Assembly: GCA_963730365.1 (NCBI GenBank)
Contig: CAVSRM010000010.1
Location: 379,455 to 443,454, forward strand
Length of the DNA stretch: 64,000 nucleotides
Direction: 5' to 3'
Origin: Fodinibacter sp963730365
Lineage (GTDB): Bacteria; Actinomycetota; Actinomycetes; Actinomycetales; Dermatophilaceae
Part shown: piece by piece, positions 42,677-51,400 of the stretch
Layout of the letters: the number at the start of each line of letters is the position of its first letter
Numbering within the stretch: the stretch's first letter is position 1
The notes under the pieces: generated by a model
The model's input: only the letters and a program-made list of their open reading frames with translations
What the model was told of the DNA's origin: nothing
Databases searched by the model: none
Translations under genes and position numbers: made by a program

Positions 42677-44227
42677 GTGCCGGACGCGACCATGACGCAG
42701 CTGTGGACCACGACGCTCGAGGCCTTGGACTCGGACGGGATCCCGGTGCAGCAGCGGGCGTTCCTCTCCCTGGCCCGGCTGGTCGGCCTCCTCGACGGCA
42801 CCGCGCTGATCGCCGTTCCCAACGACTTCACCAAGGACATCGTCGAGACCCGCCTTCGCGACCGGGTGACACAGACGCTCGGAGCCCAGCTCGGGCGGGA
42901 CGTGCGCCTCGCGGTCACCGTCGACCCGTCCCTGTCCGAGCCGGTCCAGTTCGACCCGCCCGATGACGGCGAACACGACCTCAGGGTGGCCGACCGTCGC
43001 CGCCAGATCGACGACCTGGACATCGGCGAGGACGAGCTCGACACGACCGAGCCTGACGAGGGTGCAGCCCGACAGGACGGCGCGCTCCGGGGCGGCACCG
43101 ACACGGGCCCCTCTCCCGACGGCGTTCCCGCGCTCGTCCAGGTTCCCGGTGCCCGTCGGCCACGACCCGGCACCCAGGTGCCAGAGCTCGTCGAGCTCAC
43201 CCGGCTCAACCCGAAGTACACCTTCGACACCTTCGTCATCGGGGCGAGCAACAGGTTCGCCCACGCGGCGGCCGTCGCGGTCGCGGAGGCTCCCGCCCGG
43301 GCCTACAACCCGCTGTTCATCTACGGCGAGTCCGGGCTGGGCAAGACCCACCTCCTGCACGCCATCGGGCACTACGCGCGCAACCTCTTCCCCCATGTGA
43401 AGGTCCGCTACGTGAACTCCGAGGAGTTCACCAACGACTTCATCAACAGCATCCGCGACGACAAGGCCGCCAACTTCCAGCGGCGCTACCGCGACGTCGA
43501 CTTCCTGCTCATCGACGACATCCAGTTCCTCCAGGGCAAGGTGCAGACCCAGGAGGAGTTCTTCCACACCTTCAACACGCTGCACAACGCGAACAAGCAG
43601 GTCGTCATCACCAGTGACGTCCCACCCAAGATGCTCTCCGGCTTCGAGGCCCGGATGCGCTCTCGCTTCGAGATGGGCCTGCTGACCGACGTGCAGCCGC
43701 CCGACCTCGAGACCCGCATCGCCATCCTGCGCAAGAAGGCCATCATCGAGCGGCTGTCCGTGCCCGACGACGTGCTCGAGTTCATCGCCTCCCGCATCTC
43801 GACGAACATCCGCGAGCTCGAGGGCGCGCTCATCCGGGTCACGGCGTTCGCGAGCCTGAACCGGCAACCGGTCGACATGAGCCTGGCCGAGATCGTCCTT
43901 CGCGACCTCATCCCCGACGAGGCGTCGAGCCAGGTCACGCCGGCGACGATCATGGCCCAGACGGCGGCCTACTTCGGTCTGACCCTCGATGACCTCCAGG
44001 GACAGTCGCGCTCGCGGGTGCTCGTCACCGCCCGCCAGATCGCCATGTACCTGTGCCGTGAGCTGACCGACCTGTCCCTGCCCAAGATCGGCCAGCAGTT
44101 CGGCGGTCGCGACCACACCACCGTCATGCACGCCGACAAGAAGATCCGGCAGCTCATGGCGGAGCGGCGGGCGATCTACAACCAGGTCACCGAGCTGACC
44201 AACCGGATCAAGCAGCAGTCCCGCTGA
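42677..44227 (+). CDS. dnaA: Chromosomal replication initiator DnaA
   Basis: DnaA of 516 residues. Domain I spans about 1-90, a variable acidic linker (domain II) about 95-165, the AAA+ domain III starts at LNPKYTFDTFVIGASNRFAHAA with Walker A GESGLGKTHLLHA and Walker B DFLLIDDIQFLQGK, and domain IV carries the DnaA-box signature GGRDHTTVMHADKKIRQLM. GTG 42677 has GAGGGGAAG upstream. It is flanked on both sides by clusters of DnaA boxes. Confidence 0.99.
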   Translation: MPDATMTQLWTTTLEALDSDGIPVQQRAFLSLARLVGLLDGTALIAVPNDFTKDIVETRLRDRVTQTLGAQLGRDVRLAVTVDPSLSEPVQFDPPDDGEHDLRVADRRRQIDDLDIGEDELDTTEPDEGAARQDGALRGGTDTGPSPDGVPALVQVPGARRPRPGTQVPELVELTRLNPKYTFDTFVIGASNRFAHAAAVAVAEAPARAYNPLFIYGESGLGKTHLLHAIGHYARNLFPHVKVRYVNSEEFTNDFINSIRDDKAANFQRRYRDVDFLLIDDIQFLQGKVQTQEEFFHTFNTLHNANKQVVITSDVPPKMLSGFEARMRSRFEMGLLTDVQPPDLETRIAILRKKAIIERLSVPDDVLEFIASRISTNIRELEGALIRVTAFASLNRQPVDMSLAEIVLRDLIPDEASSQVTPATIMAQTAAYFGLTLDDLQGQSRSRVLVTARQIAMYLCRELTDLSLPKIGQQFGGRDHTTVMHADKKIRQLMAERRAIYNQVTELTNRIKQQSR

Positions 44228-44897
44228 TCCCCGGTCGCCGGTGCGCCCGGTCCCGAGAGAGCGAAGGGCTCGAGGAGACCAGTTGTCCACAGCATCCTGT
44301 GGACAACAACCCCGGAGATCGGGGTCCGTTCAGCGGCCTGTCGTCGCCGTATCGAGACCTGGGCATCCACCATGTGTGGGCAACTCTGTGGACAACTCCC
44401 CGATCACGCCCGTCACAGCCGTCACAGTCCACAGTTATCCACCGGCAGGGTGTGGACAACTGTGGACAACCGTCTGCGGCAGGTGGACGCCAGCCCAACC
44501 CGCAGTGGAGGCGCTGTGAACGCCGGATGGCCGTCCACAGCCTCACTGCCGGACGGGCAGCGTTGTCCACGGCGGGTCCACACCCCCGATCCGTGGGATG
44601 ACCTGCTCCGACGTCCCACCATCCACAGCGTCCACAGCTCCTACCACTACGAAGAGATCCATCCATCACTCATCCGCCCCGATGACGTCCGACCGAGCCC
44701 CGGCAGGACGTCTCGATGCCTCACCCGCGCAACGACGTGCTCAGACGCTCACCGATGAAGTACCGCGCCGTCAGCCGGTGCACTAGTGTCGTGACCCCGC
44801 CAGCGACGGGAATCCGATGGTGTGCGCGATTCCGCTGGCCCAGGTACTCGAGGACGACGAGGTGCGGCAGGACCGCACCGGACGAAGGTGGTATGCC
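44228..44897. other. oriC: Chromosomal replication origin oriC
   Basis: The 670-base dnaA-dnaN spacer is packed with DnaA boxes of the TTGTCCACA/TTATCCACA type. Direct orientation: 44283-44291, 44435-44443 (TTATCCACC) and 44573-44581 (TTGTCCACG). Inverse (TGTGGACAA): 44298-44306, 44387-44395, 44451-44459 and 44461-44469, plus a one-mismatch copy at 44375-44383. More degenerate CCATCCACA/CCGTCCACA copies lie at 44531-44539 and 44619-44627. The stretch 44640-44690 with ACTACGAAGAGATCCATCCATC is the least GC-rich part and may be the unwinding element. A TAGTGT -10 candidate near 44785 may drive dnaN. Confidence 0.93.
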
Positions 44898-46031
44898 GTG
44901 AAGTTCCGCGTGGAGCGTGACGTGTTGGCCGAGGCGGTCACCTGGGTTGCTCGCGGCCTCCCGGCACGTCCGCCGGTCCCGGTCCTCGCCGGCATCCTCG
45001 TGGAGGCCGACGAGGAGGGCACGCTCACCCTCTCGGCCTTCGACTACGAGGTCTCGGCCCGCATCTCCGTCGCGGCAGAGGTCGCCGAGAGCGGCACCGT
45101 GCTCGTCCTGGGCCGCCTCCTCGCCGACATCTCGCGCAACCTGCCCGACCGGCCTGTCGACGTCTCGACCGAGGGCAACAAGGTCGCCGTGACGTGCGGG
45201 TCCTCCCGGTTCAGCCTGCTCATGATGCCGGCGGACGACTACCCGTCCCTGCCGCCCTCGCCGGAGGCAACCGGCTCGGTCGACGGTCACCTCTTCACCC
45301 AGGCCGTCGCCCAGGTGTCGATCGCGGCAGACCGCGGCGACACCCTCCCGATCCTCACCGGCGTACGGGTCGAGATCGAGGGCGACACGATGACGCTCCT
45401 GGCCACCGACCGCTACCGGCTCGCGATGCGCGAGCTGCACTGGAACCCCGGCTCCACCGACGCGAGCCACGTGGTCCTCATCCCGGCCCGCACCCTCTCC
45501 GACACCGCGCGGTCCCTGGGTGCGAGCGGCTCGATCGACGTGGCGCTCGGCACCGCAGCGGGCGGCGACGGTCTCGTGGGCTTCGAGGCCGGCCAGCGGC
45601 GCACCACGACGCGGCTGCTCGACGGCGAGTACCCCAAGGTCAGCTCGATCTTCCCCACGAGCGCCGAGACCGAGTCCGTCGTCAAGACCGCCGACCTCGT
45701 CGAGGCCGTCAAGCGCGTGGCGCTCGTCGCCGAGCGCAACACCCCGGTGCGGTTGCGCTTCAGCGAGGGCCAGGTCGCGATCGAGGCCGGCACCGGCGAC
45801 GACGCCCAGGCCTCCGAGGCCGTTCCCGCGAACCTGACCGGGCCCGAGCTCGAGATCGCCTTCAACCCCGGTTACCTGCTCGACGGGCTGGGAGCCGTGG
45901 GCACGGCATACAGCAGGATCTCCTTCACCCAGCCCTCCCGCCCGGCGGTGCTCTCGGGCCAGGAGGAGGAGGACGGCGAAGCCGACACCACCTACCGATA
46001 CGTCCTCATGCCGGTCCGGTTCGCCTCCTGA
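44898..46031 (+). CDS. dnaN: DNA polymerase III beta sliding clamp
   Basis: DnaN of 377 residues forms the dimeric ring that tethers DNA polymerase. The start VKFRVERDVLAEAVTWVARGLP and conserved LTGVRVEIEG, LLATDRYRLAMRE and the C-terminal YVLMPVR (partner-binding groove) are present. GTG 44898 follows GAAGGTGG. An overlapping ATG at 44894 is out of frame. It lies right of oriC in the standard order and is followed by gnd after 73 bases. Confidence 0.98.
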   Translation: MKFRVERDVLAEAVTWVARGLPARPPVPVLAGILVEADEEGTLTLSAFDYEVSARISVAAEVAESGTVLVLGRLLADISRNLPDRPVDVSTEGNKVAVTCGSSRFSLLMMPADDYPSLPPSPEATGSVDGHLFTQAVAQVSIAADRGDTLPILTGVRVEIEGDTMTLLATDRYRLAMRELHWNPGSTDASHVVLIPARTLSDTARSLGASGSIDVALGTAAGGDGLVGFEAGQRRTTTRLLDGEYPKVSSIFPTSAETESVVKTADLVEAVKRVALVAERNTPVRLRFSEGQVAIEAGTGDDAQASEAVPANLTGPELEIAFNPGYLLDGLGAVGTAYSRISFTQPSRPAVLSGQEEEDGEADTTYRYVLMPVRFAS

Positions 46032-46104
46032 CGCCGGGGCGGGATGCCGCGCGCGTAGCCTGTCGTCACTGCACACCACCGCACACACCACGGAGGAGCT
46101 CGAC

Positions 46105-47226
46105 ATGCAGCTAGGTCTGGTCGGACTGGGCAAGATGGGCGGCAACATGCGCGAGCGGGTTCGCCGCGCGGGTCACGAGGTCGTCGGCTACGACCGCAAC
46201 AAGTCCGTGTCCGACGCCAGCTCGCTCGCCGACATGGTCAAGAAGCTCGACGCGCCGCGCGTGGTGTGGGTGATGGTGCCCCACGGGGCGCCGACGCGGG
46301 ACACCGTCGCCGCGCTCGGGGACCTGCTCGACAAGGGCGACCTCGTCATCGACGGCGGCAACAGCAAGTTCACCGACGACGCCGAGAACGAGAAGCTGCT
46401 CAAGACCAAGGGCATCGGCTACGTCGACTGCGGGGTGTCCGGGGGCATCTGGGGCCTGGACAACGGCTACGGCCTGATGGCCGGGGGGACAAAGGCCAAC
46501 GTGCGCCGCGCGATGCCGATCTTCGATGCCCTGCGGCCCGAGGGCCCCCGCGACGAGGGGTTCGTGCACGCGGGGAAGGTCGGTGCCGGGCACTACACGA
46601 AGATGGTGCACAACGGCATCGAGTACGGCCTGATGGCCGCCTATGCGGAGGGCTTCGAGCTCCTCATGAAGAAGGACATCGTCGACGACGTCCCCGGCGC
46701 CTTCAAGGCGTGGAGCCGCGGCACCGTCGTCCGCTCCTGGCTGCTGGACCTCATGGTCGACGCCCTCGAGGCCAACCCGACGCTCGACGACGTCTCGGAC
46801 TACACCTCCGACTCCGGCGAGGGTCGGTGGACCGTCGAGGAGGCCATCGAGCTGTCCGTGCCGATGCCGGTCATCTCCGCCTCGCTCTTCGCGCGCTTCG
46901 CCTCGCGCCAGAAGTCCTCCCCGACGATGCAGGCCGTCGCCGCGCTGCGCGGCGGGTTCGGCGGACACGAGGTGATGACGGTCGCCGAGGGTGAGAAGCT
47001 GCGCGACGAGGCCGCTGCCGGCCCCGCCAGCCCCGACGCCGCCACGAGGAAAGCCGCCAGCAAGGAGAAGCCGCCCCGCTCGGCGGAGGAGGCAGCAGCC
47101 AAGGGCAAGAAGACGGCATCCGCGGGCCCGTCGTCCGGTTCCGGGGACACCGGCGGCAGTGCCGGGTCCCCCGGCCCCACGGCGGGAACCGGCTCGACCC
47201 GGAAGCGCGCCACGAAGAAGGGCTAG
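46105..47226 (+). CDS. gnd: 6-phosphogluconate dehydrogenase, decarboxylating
   Basis: An NAD(P)-dependent enzyme of the oxidative pentose phosphate pathway, 373 residues (the short GndA-like form). The Rossmann motif LGLVGLGKMGGNM is at residues 3-15, substrate residues in VDCGVSGGIWGLDNGYGLMAGG, and the catalytic Lys in GAGHYTKMVHNGIEYG. The last 70 residues after EGEKLRDEAA are a low-complexity Ala/Lys/Pro/Ser tail (AAAKGKKTAS, TRKRATKKG) not found in typical Gnd. GGAGGAG precedes the ATG, and TAGCCT near 46055 is a -10 candidate. recF follows after seven bases. Confidence 0.95.
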   Translation: MQLGLVGLGKMGGNMRERVRRAGHEVVGYDRNKSVSDASSLADMVKKLDAPRVVWVMVPHGAPTRDTVAALGDLLDKGDLVIDGGNSKFTDDAENEKLLKTKGIGYVDCGVSGGIWGLDNGYGLMAGGTKANVRRAMPIFDALRPEGPRDEGFVHAGKVGAGHYTKMVHNGIEYGLMAAYAEGFELLMKKDIVDDVPGAFKAWSRGTVVRSWLLDLMVDALEANPTLDDVSDYTSDSGEGRWTVEEAIELSVPMPVISASLFARFASRQKSSPTMQAVAALRGGFGGHEVMTVAEGEKLRDEAAAGPASPDAATRKAASKEKPPRSAEEAAAKGKKTASAGPSSGSGDTGGSAGSPGPTAGTGSTRKRATKKG

Positions 47227-47233
47227 GCCCGGG

Positions 47234-48436
47234 GTGCACGTCCGGCACCTGTCGGTCGCCGACTTCCGCAGCTACGAGAGCGCCGAGCTCGCGTTGGAGC
47301 CCGGCGTGACGACCCTCGTCGGGCTCAACGGCCAGGGCAAGACCAACCTCGTCGAGGCGATCGCCTACCTCGCGTCGTTGTCGAGCCACCGGGTGGCGAC
47401 CGACGCGCCCCTGGTGAGGTTCGGCGCCCAGCAGGCGATCGTGCGGGGCGCGGTCGTGCGCGAGGGGCGGGAGTCCCTCATCGAGCTCGAGATCACGCCC
47501 GGGCGCGCGAACCGGGCCAGGCTCAACAGGTCGCCGATGAGCCGGCCACGTGACGTGCTGGGACAGCTGCGGACCGTGCTCTTCGCCCCCGAGGACCTCG
47601 CGCTGGTCAAGGGGGATCCGGGCGAGCGACGGCGCTTCGTCGACGACCTCCTCGTCGCCCGCCAGCCCCGGTGGGCCGGCGTCCGCTCGGACTACGACAA
47701 GATCCTCAAACAGCGCGGGGCCCTCCTCAAGTCCGCGGCGCCGGTGCTCCGGCGCGGACGCAGGGGTGGGCGACCGGCCCACGACGCCGGGAAGGACGGC
47801 GCCGCGGACCGGGAGGCGGCACTGCACACGCTCGACGTGTGGGACTCCCAGCTCGCCGAGGTGGGCTCGCACCTGCTCTATGCCCGCCTGCGACTCCTGC
47901 GCGACCTCGCGCCGCTGCTGGGGAAGGCGTATGACGAGGTCAGCGCCGGGCAGAGCGATGCCCGCCTGTCCTACCGGTCCTCGCTGCGGGCGGAGACGGC
48001 GGTACGCCTCGCCCAGGGCGAGGTCCTCGAGATCGACGAGATCCGCGCGGAGGTGCTGGCCTCCCTCGAGGAGGTGCGCAGCCAGGAGGTCGAGCGAGGG
48101 GTGAGCCTCGTGGGACCCCACCGCGACGACGTGACCCTCACCCTGGGGGAGCTCCCGGCGAAGGGGTATGCCAGCCACGGCGAGAGCTGGTCCTTCGCGC
48201 TGGCGCTCAAGCTCGCCGCCTTCCAGCTGCTGCGCCACGACCTCGGGGACGACCCCGTGCTCGTCCTCGATGACGTCTTTGCCGAGCTCGACACTGGCCG
48301 GCGCGAACGGCTCGCCGCGATGGTCGCCGACTGCGAACAGGTGCTCATCACGGCCGCGGTCCCGGCGGACGTGCCCACCGGTCTCGCCGGCCCGACCTTC
48401 ACCGTGACACTGGGCTCGGTGACCTCCGATGCCTGA
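47234..48436 (+). CDS. recF: DNA replication and repair protein RecF
   Basis: RecF of 400 residues loads RecA at gaps. The start VHVRHLSVADFRSYESAELAL, Walker A GLNGQGKTNLVEA (about 30-42), the ABC signature region SWSFALALKLAAFQLLRHD and Walker B PVLVLDDVFAELDTGRR are present. GTG 47234 lies seven bases after the gnd stop, with a weak GGGG as RBS. It overlaps the DUF721 gene by eight bases. Confidence 0.97.
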   Translation: MHVRHLSVADFRSYESAELALEPGVTTLVGLNGQGKTNLVEAIAYLASLSSHRVATDAPLVRFGAQQAIVRGAVVREGRESLIELEITPGRANRARLNRSPMSRPRDVLGQLRTVLFAPEDLALVKGDPGERRRFVDDLLVARQPRWAGVRSDYDKILKQRGALLKSAAPVLRRGRRGGRPAHDAGKDGAADREAALHTLDVWDSQLAEVGSHLLYARLRLLRDLAPLLGKAYDEVSAGQSDARLSYRSSLRAETAVRLAQGEVLEIDEIRAEVLASLEEVRSQEVERGVSLVGPHRDDVTLTLGELPAKGYASHGESWSFALALKLAAFQLLRHDLGDDPVLVLDDVFAELDTGRRERLAAMVADCEQVLITAAVPADVPTGLAGPTFTVTLGSVTSDA

Positions 48437-49052
48437 GCGGTCCCCCGGGGTTTCCCCGGGTGAGCCCGACGACCTCGGCCGGACGCCGGACGGTGCCCCG
48501 GGTCCGGACGGGGGTTCCCCGGCGTCGTCTGAGCCCGATCCCGCGGCCGAGGTGGTCATCGGCGATGCGGACGTGGCTTCGGCCGCCGCGCTCGCCCGCG
48601 CTCGTGCCGCGGCCCGGGCCAAGGGCCTGCGGCCGGGTCTGAAGCCCAAGCGGCGCGCGAAGGACGTTCCCCCGTCGAAACGATCGGATGCCGGCCGCGA
48701 CCCCCAGCTGCTCGGTGACCAGCTCGACCGGTTCGTCGCCGATCGTGGCTGGGCCGTCGACGTCGCCGTCGGTGCGGTCATCGGTCGCTGGCCGCAGATC
48801 GTCGGGCCCGAGATCGCCTCGCACTGCTCGCCGGTCGAGTTTCGTGACGGGGTGCTCACGGTGCGGGCCGATTCCAGCGCGTGGGCAACCCAGCTGCGGC
48901 TGCTCTCGTCGTCGCTGCTCGCCCGCCTCGCCGCCGACGTCGGGGAGGACACGGTCGCGGAGATCAAGGTGGTGGGCCCCAGCGCCCCGTCGTGGTCGCG
49001 GGGGTCGCGTCGGGTGCAGGACGGCCGCGGCCCGCGCGACACCTACGGCTGA
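48429..49052 (+). CDS. DUF721/DciA family protein
   Basis: A 207-residue protein. The N-terminal 95 residues are disordered (Pro/Gly/Asp then Ala/Arg-rich helix). The C-terminal DUF721 domain (about 95-190) has WPQIVGPEIASHCSPVEFRDGVLTVRADSSAWATQLRLL, read in parts as the family signature. DciA proteins of this family interact with the replicative helicase DnaB in bacteria lacking DnaC. Its start overlaps the end of recF, as in most actinobacteria (the Rv0004 position). Confidence 0.93.
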   Translation: MPERSPGVSPGEPDDLGRTPDGAPGPDGGSPASSEPDPAAEVVIGDADVASAAALARARAAARAKGLRPGLKPKRRAKDVPPSKRSDAGRDPQLLGDQLDRFVADRGWAVDVAVGAVIGRWPQIVGPEIASHCSPVEFRDGVLTVRADSSAWATQLRLLSSSLLARLAADVGEDTVAEIKVVGPSAPSWSRGSRRVQDGRGPRDTYG

Positions 49053-49140
49053 GCGACACGTGGGACCGAGCGACGTCGACGACCAGGCGATGCGTGCGGC
49101 CGGGCCGCACCGGTGACCGCGTCGCGCCGGTGTGGCGGAC

Positions 49141-49146
49141 TATGGT
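49141..49146 (+). promoter_or_regulatory. -10 element of leaderless crotonase transcript
   Basis: TATGGT lies six bases before the GTG at 49153 with no ribosome binding site, fitting the leaderless layout seen at other genes here. Confidence 0.55.
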
Positions 49147-49152
49147 CGGGGC

Positions 49153-49899
49153 GTGGTCGACGAACTGGTGCACCGGCACGACGAGGACCGGATCGCGGTG
49201 CTCACCCTGGACTCTCCGGCGAACCGCAACGCCCTGTCGCGCCGGCTGGTGGCCGATCTCTCGCGACACCTGGCCGACGCCGGGTCGGACGAGTCGTTGC
49301 ACGGCGTGCTGCTCCGCTCCTCACACCGGGTGTTCTGCTCGGGCGCCGACCTCAAGGAGGCCGCCAGCGTCGACATGGTCGACTCGGCGCGCTCGATCGT
49401 CGCCGTCCAGCGTGACATCGCCGCGCTGCCGGTCCCCGTCGTCTGCCGGCTCGACGGCCCGGTCCGCGCGGGCGGCCTGGGGCTCGTCGCGTCCTCGGAC
49501 ATCGTCGTGTGCCGGGACGACGTCACCCTCGCGCTCACCGAGGTCCGCCTCGGCCTGGCCGCGGCCGTCATCTCGATCCCGCTCCGGCACCGGCTGACCG
49601 CGCGTGCGGCATCCGACTGGTTCCTGACCGGACGCTCCGTCTCGGCCACGGAGGCCCGGGACCACGGCCTGGTGACCCAGGTGGCGGAGGCGGCGTCGAT
49701 CGACGCCGCGGTCGACACCGTGCTCGATGACCTGCGCTCCGGTGCCCGTCAGGGGCTCGTCGAGGCCAAGCGGCTGCTCGGCGCCGAGCTCGTCGAGGCC
49801 TTCGACACCCACGGAGAGGAGATGTCCCGCATCTCCGGCTTCCTCTTCCACTCCGACGTCGCGCAGGAGCGGATGGCTGCGGCGCTGCGGCGCCGCTGA
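49153..49899 (+). CDS. Enoyl-CoA hydratase/isomerase family protein (crotonase)
   Basis: A 248-residue crotonase-fold enzyme. SPANRNALSRRLVADL (about 20-35), the oxyanion-hole segment FCSGADLKEAAS (about 59-70) and the second hole GPVRAGGLGLVASSDIVV are present. The usual catalytic Glu in the position after GGG is not obvious, so hydratase versus another crotonase reaction cannot be told. The GTG start is supported by a TATGGT -10 six bases upstream. It is the first of five accessory genes between the DUF721 gene and gyrB and is convergent with the DUF7144 gene. Confidence 0.9.
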   Translation: MVDELVHRHDEDRIAVLTLDSPANRNALSRRLVADLSRHLADAGSDESLHGVLLRSSHRVFCSGADLKEAASVDMVDSARSIVAVQRDIAALPVPVVCRLDGPVRAGGLGLVASSDIVVCRDDVTLALTEVRLGLAAAVISIPLRHRLTARAASDWFLTGRSVSATEARDHGLVTQVAEAASIDAAVDTVLDDLRSGARQGLVEAKRLLGAELVEAFDTHGEEMSRISGFLFHSDVAQERMAAALRRR

Positions 49900-49925
49900 G
49901 GGGCCCTCTGGGACCCGGGCCGACC

Positions 49926-50330
49926 TCAGCCCTCGTCGAGGACGTCCGCGTGCACGACGAGCGCCCACAGGATGAAGACGTCCAGGGCGATCACGAGGAT
50001 CGAGTAGACCGGGTGGTAGGTGATCGTCACGGTCTGCGTGACGATGTTGGAGACGACCATGAGGATGCCGATCCACCGGGCCCACGCCTTGCCGAAGAAG
50101 AGCGCGACGCCGGCGATCATGAGGATGATGCCCCAGACGAGGTGGACCCAGCCCCACCCGGTGACATCGAGGACGAGGGTGAAGCGGCTCGACTCACCGA
50201 GGAAGACGTCGTCGGCGAAGATGGCCACGAGCCCCTGGACCGAGTTGACGCTGCCGACGATGAACATGAGGAAGGCGGCGAAGGTGTGCCAGCCGCGCCA
50301 GGTGTCCTCGGTGTATCGCTTCGCCATCAT
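49926..50330 (-). CDS. DUF7144-type four-helix membrane protein
   Basis: A 134-residue protein with four membrane helices: WHTFAAFLMFIVGSVNSVQG, a second after FTLVLDVTGWGWVHLVWGII, a third ALFFGKAWARWIGILMVVSN and a fourth ILVIALDVFILWALVVHA. This matches small actinobacterial membrane proteins grouped as DUF7144; the function is unknown. ATG 50330 has AAGGAG seven bases upstream; a second ATG directly follows. It is the only minus-strand gene in the 49-53 kb insert. Confidence 0.82.
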   Translation of the reverse strand: MMAKRYTEDTWRGWHTFAAFLMFIVGSVNSVQGLVAIFADDVFLGESSRFTLVLDVTGWGWVHLVWGIILMIAGVALFFGKAWARWIGILMVVSNIVTQTVTITYHPVYSILVIALDVFILWALVVHADVLDEG

Positions 50331-50476
50331 GGTCGGTCTCCTTCGTCGTGGCTGGAGGCCGCTGCCTCGGGATGAGCGTAGCGACATTCGGCCCCCGGCG
50401 TCAGGTGACTCCGCGGCCGGTGGGGCTGCACTAGCGTGAGCTTCACGTCGACCCCCACACAGCTGCGGAGAATGCC

Positions 50477-51355
50477 ATGCAGGATGCCCTGACGGCCATC
50501 ACCCAGGTCGCGATGCTGACCTTCGTGGTCGCGGGGATGGCCGGGATGGGCCTGAGCCTGACGGTCTCCGAGGTGACCACGCCCCTGCGTGACGCCCGAC
50601 TCGTCCTCACGGTGCTCGCGGCGAACTTCGTCGTGGTGCCCGCAGTCATGGTCCTCGCCGCGCGCCTGCTCCCGATGGACTCCGCGACCGGCACCGCCCT
50701 GATCCTTCTCGGCTGCTGCGCCGGGGCGCCCTTCCTGCCGACCCTGGCCAAGCTCGCCAAGGCTGACCCTGCCCTCGCCGTCGGTACGATGATCCTGCTC
50801 ATGGTGGTGACGGTGGCCTACGCGCCGATCGTCGTCCCGCTCGCCGTGGAGGGAGCGAGTGTCTCGCCGTGGGACGTCGCGTCCTCGCTCGTGCTGTACA
50901 TGCTGATCCCGCTCGCGATCGGCCTCTTCGTGCGGGCGCGCTACGCGGAACTCGCCGAGCACCTCGCGGACGGCTTCACCAAGGCGTCGACGGTGGGTCT
51001 GCTCATCGGCCTGGTCTCGGGCGTCCTCCTCACCTGGCAGGAGGTCCTGGCGTCGATCGGGACGTGGGTCTTCATCGGATCGGTGCTGGTCGTCGTCGTC
51101 GGACTCGGTGCCGGGTGGCTGGCTGCAACCGGGCGCTCGTCCTCCGACCGCACACTGCTCGCCCTGGCGGCCGGGCAACGCAACATCGCCGCCGCCCTCG
51201 TCGTCGCCGTCACCCTCTCGGACGAGGTCCTGGTGCGCACCCTGGTCGCGGCGTTGATCGTCCCGATCCTCCTGATCCTGCTTGCCGGTGAGCTGGGGAA
51301 GCGCCGCGCCAGGGCCGGCGAGGATGCCGGACTGAACGAGGCCCCGCTCGGATGA
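50477..51355 (+). CDS. Bile acid:sodium symporter family transporter
   Basis: A 292-residue protein with nine or ten membrane helices and little else. The GCCAGAPFLPTLAKLAKADPALAVG segment, read in parts, and the later GQRNIAAALVVAV match the two crossing helices that bind sodium and substrate in BASS-family carriers. The ATG at 50477 follows GCGGAGAATGCC. A TAGCGT -10 candidate is near 50434. The substrate is not predictable; steroid, pantoate or other organic anions are known for the family. Confidence 0.85.
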   Translation: MQDALTAITQVAMLTFVVAGMAGMGLSLTVSEVTTPLRDARLVLTVLAANFVVVPAVMVLAARLLPMDSATGTALILLGCCAGAPFLPTLAKLAKADPALAVGTMILLMVVTVAYAPIVVPLAVEGASVSPWDVASSLVLYMLIPLAIGLFVRARYAELAEHLADGFTKASTVGLLIGLVSGVLLTWQEVLASIGTWVFIGSVLVVVVGLGAGWLAATGRSSSDRTLLALAAGQRNIAAALVVAVTLSDEVLVRTLVAALIVPILLILLAGELGKRRARAGEDAGLNEAPLG

Positions 51356-51400
51356 CCGGTCGGGGCGACGGGTGTCGGTCTATTCCGGCATGGTGGTCGT

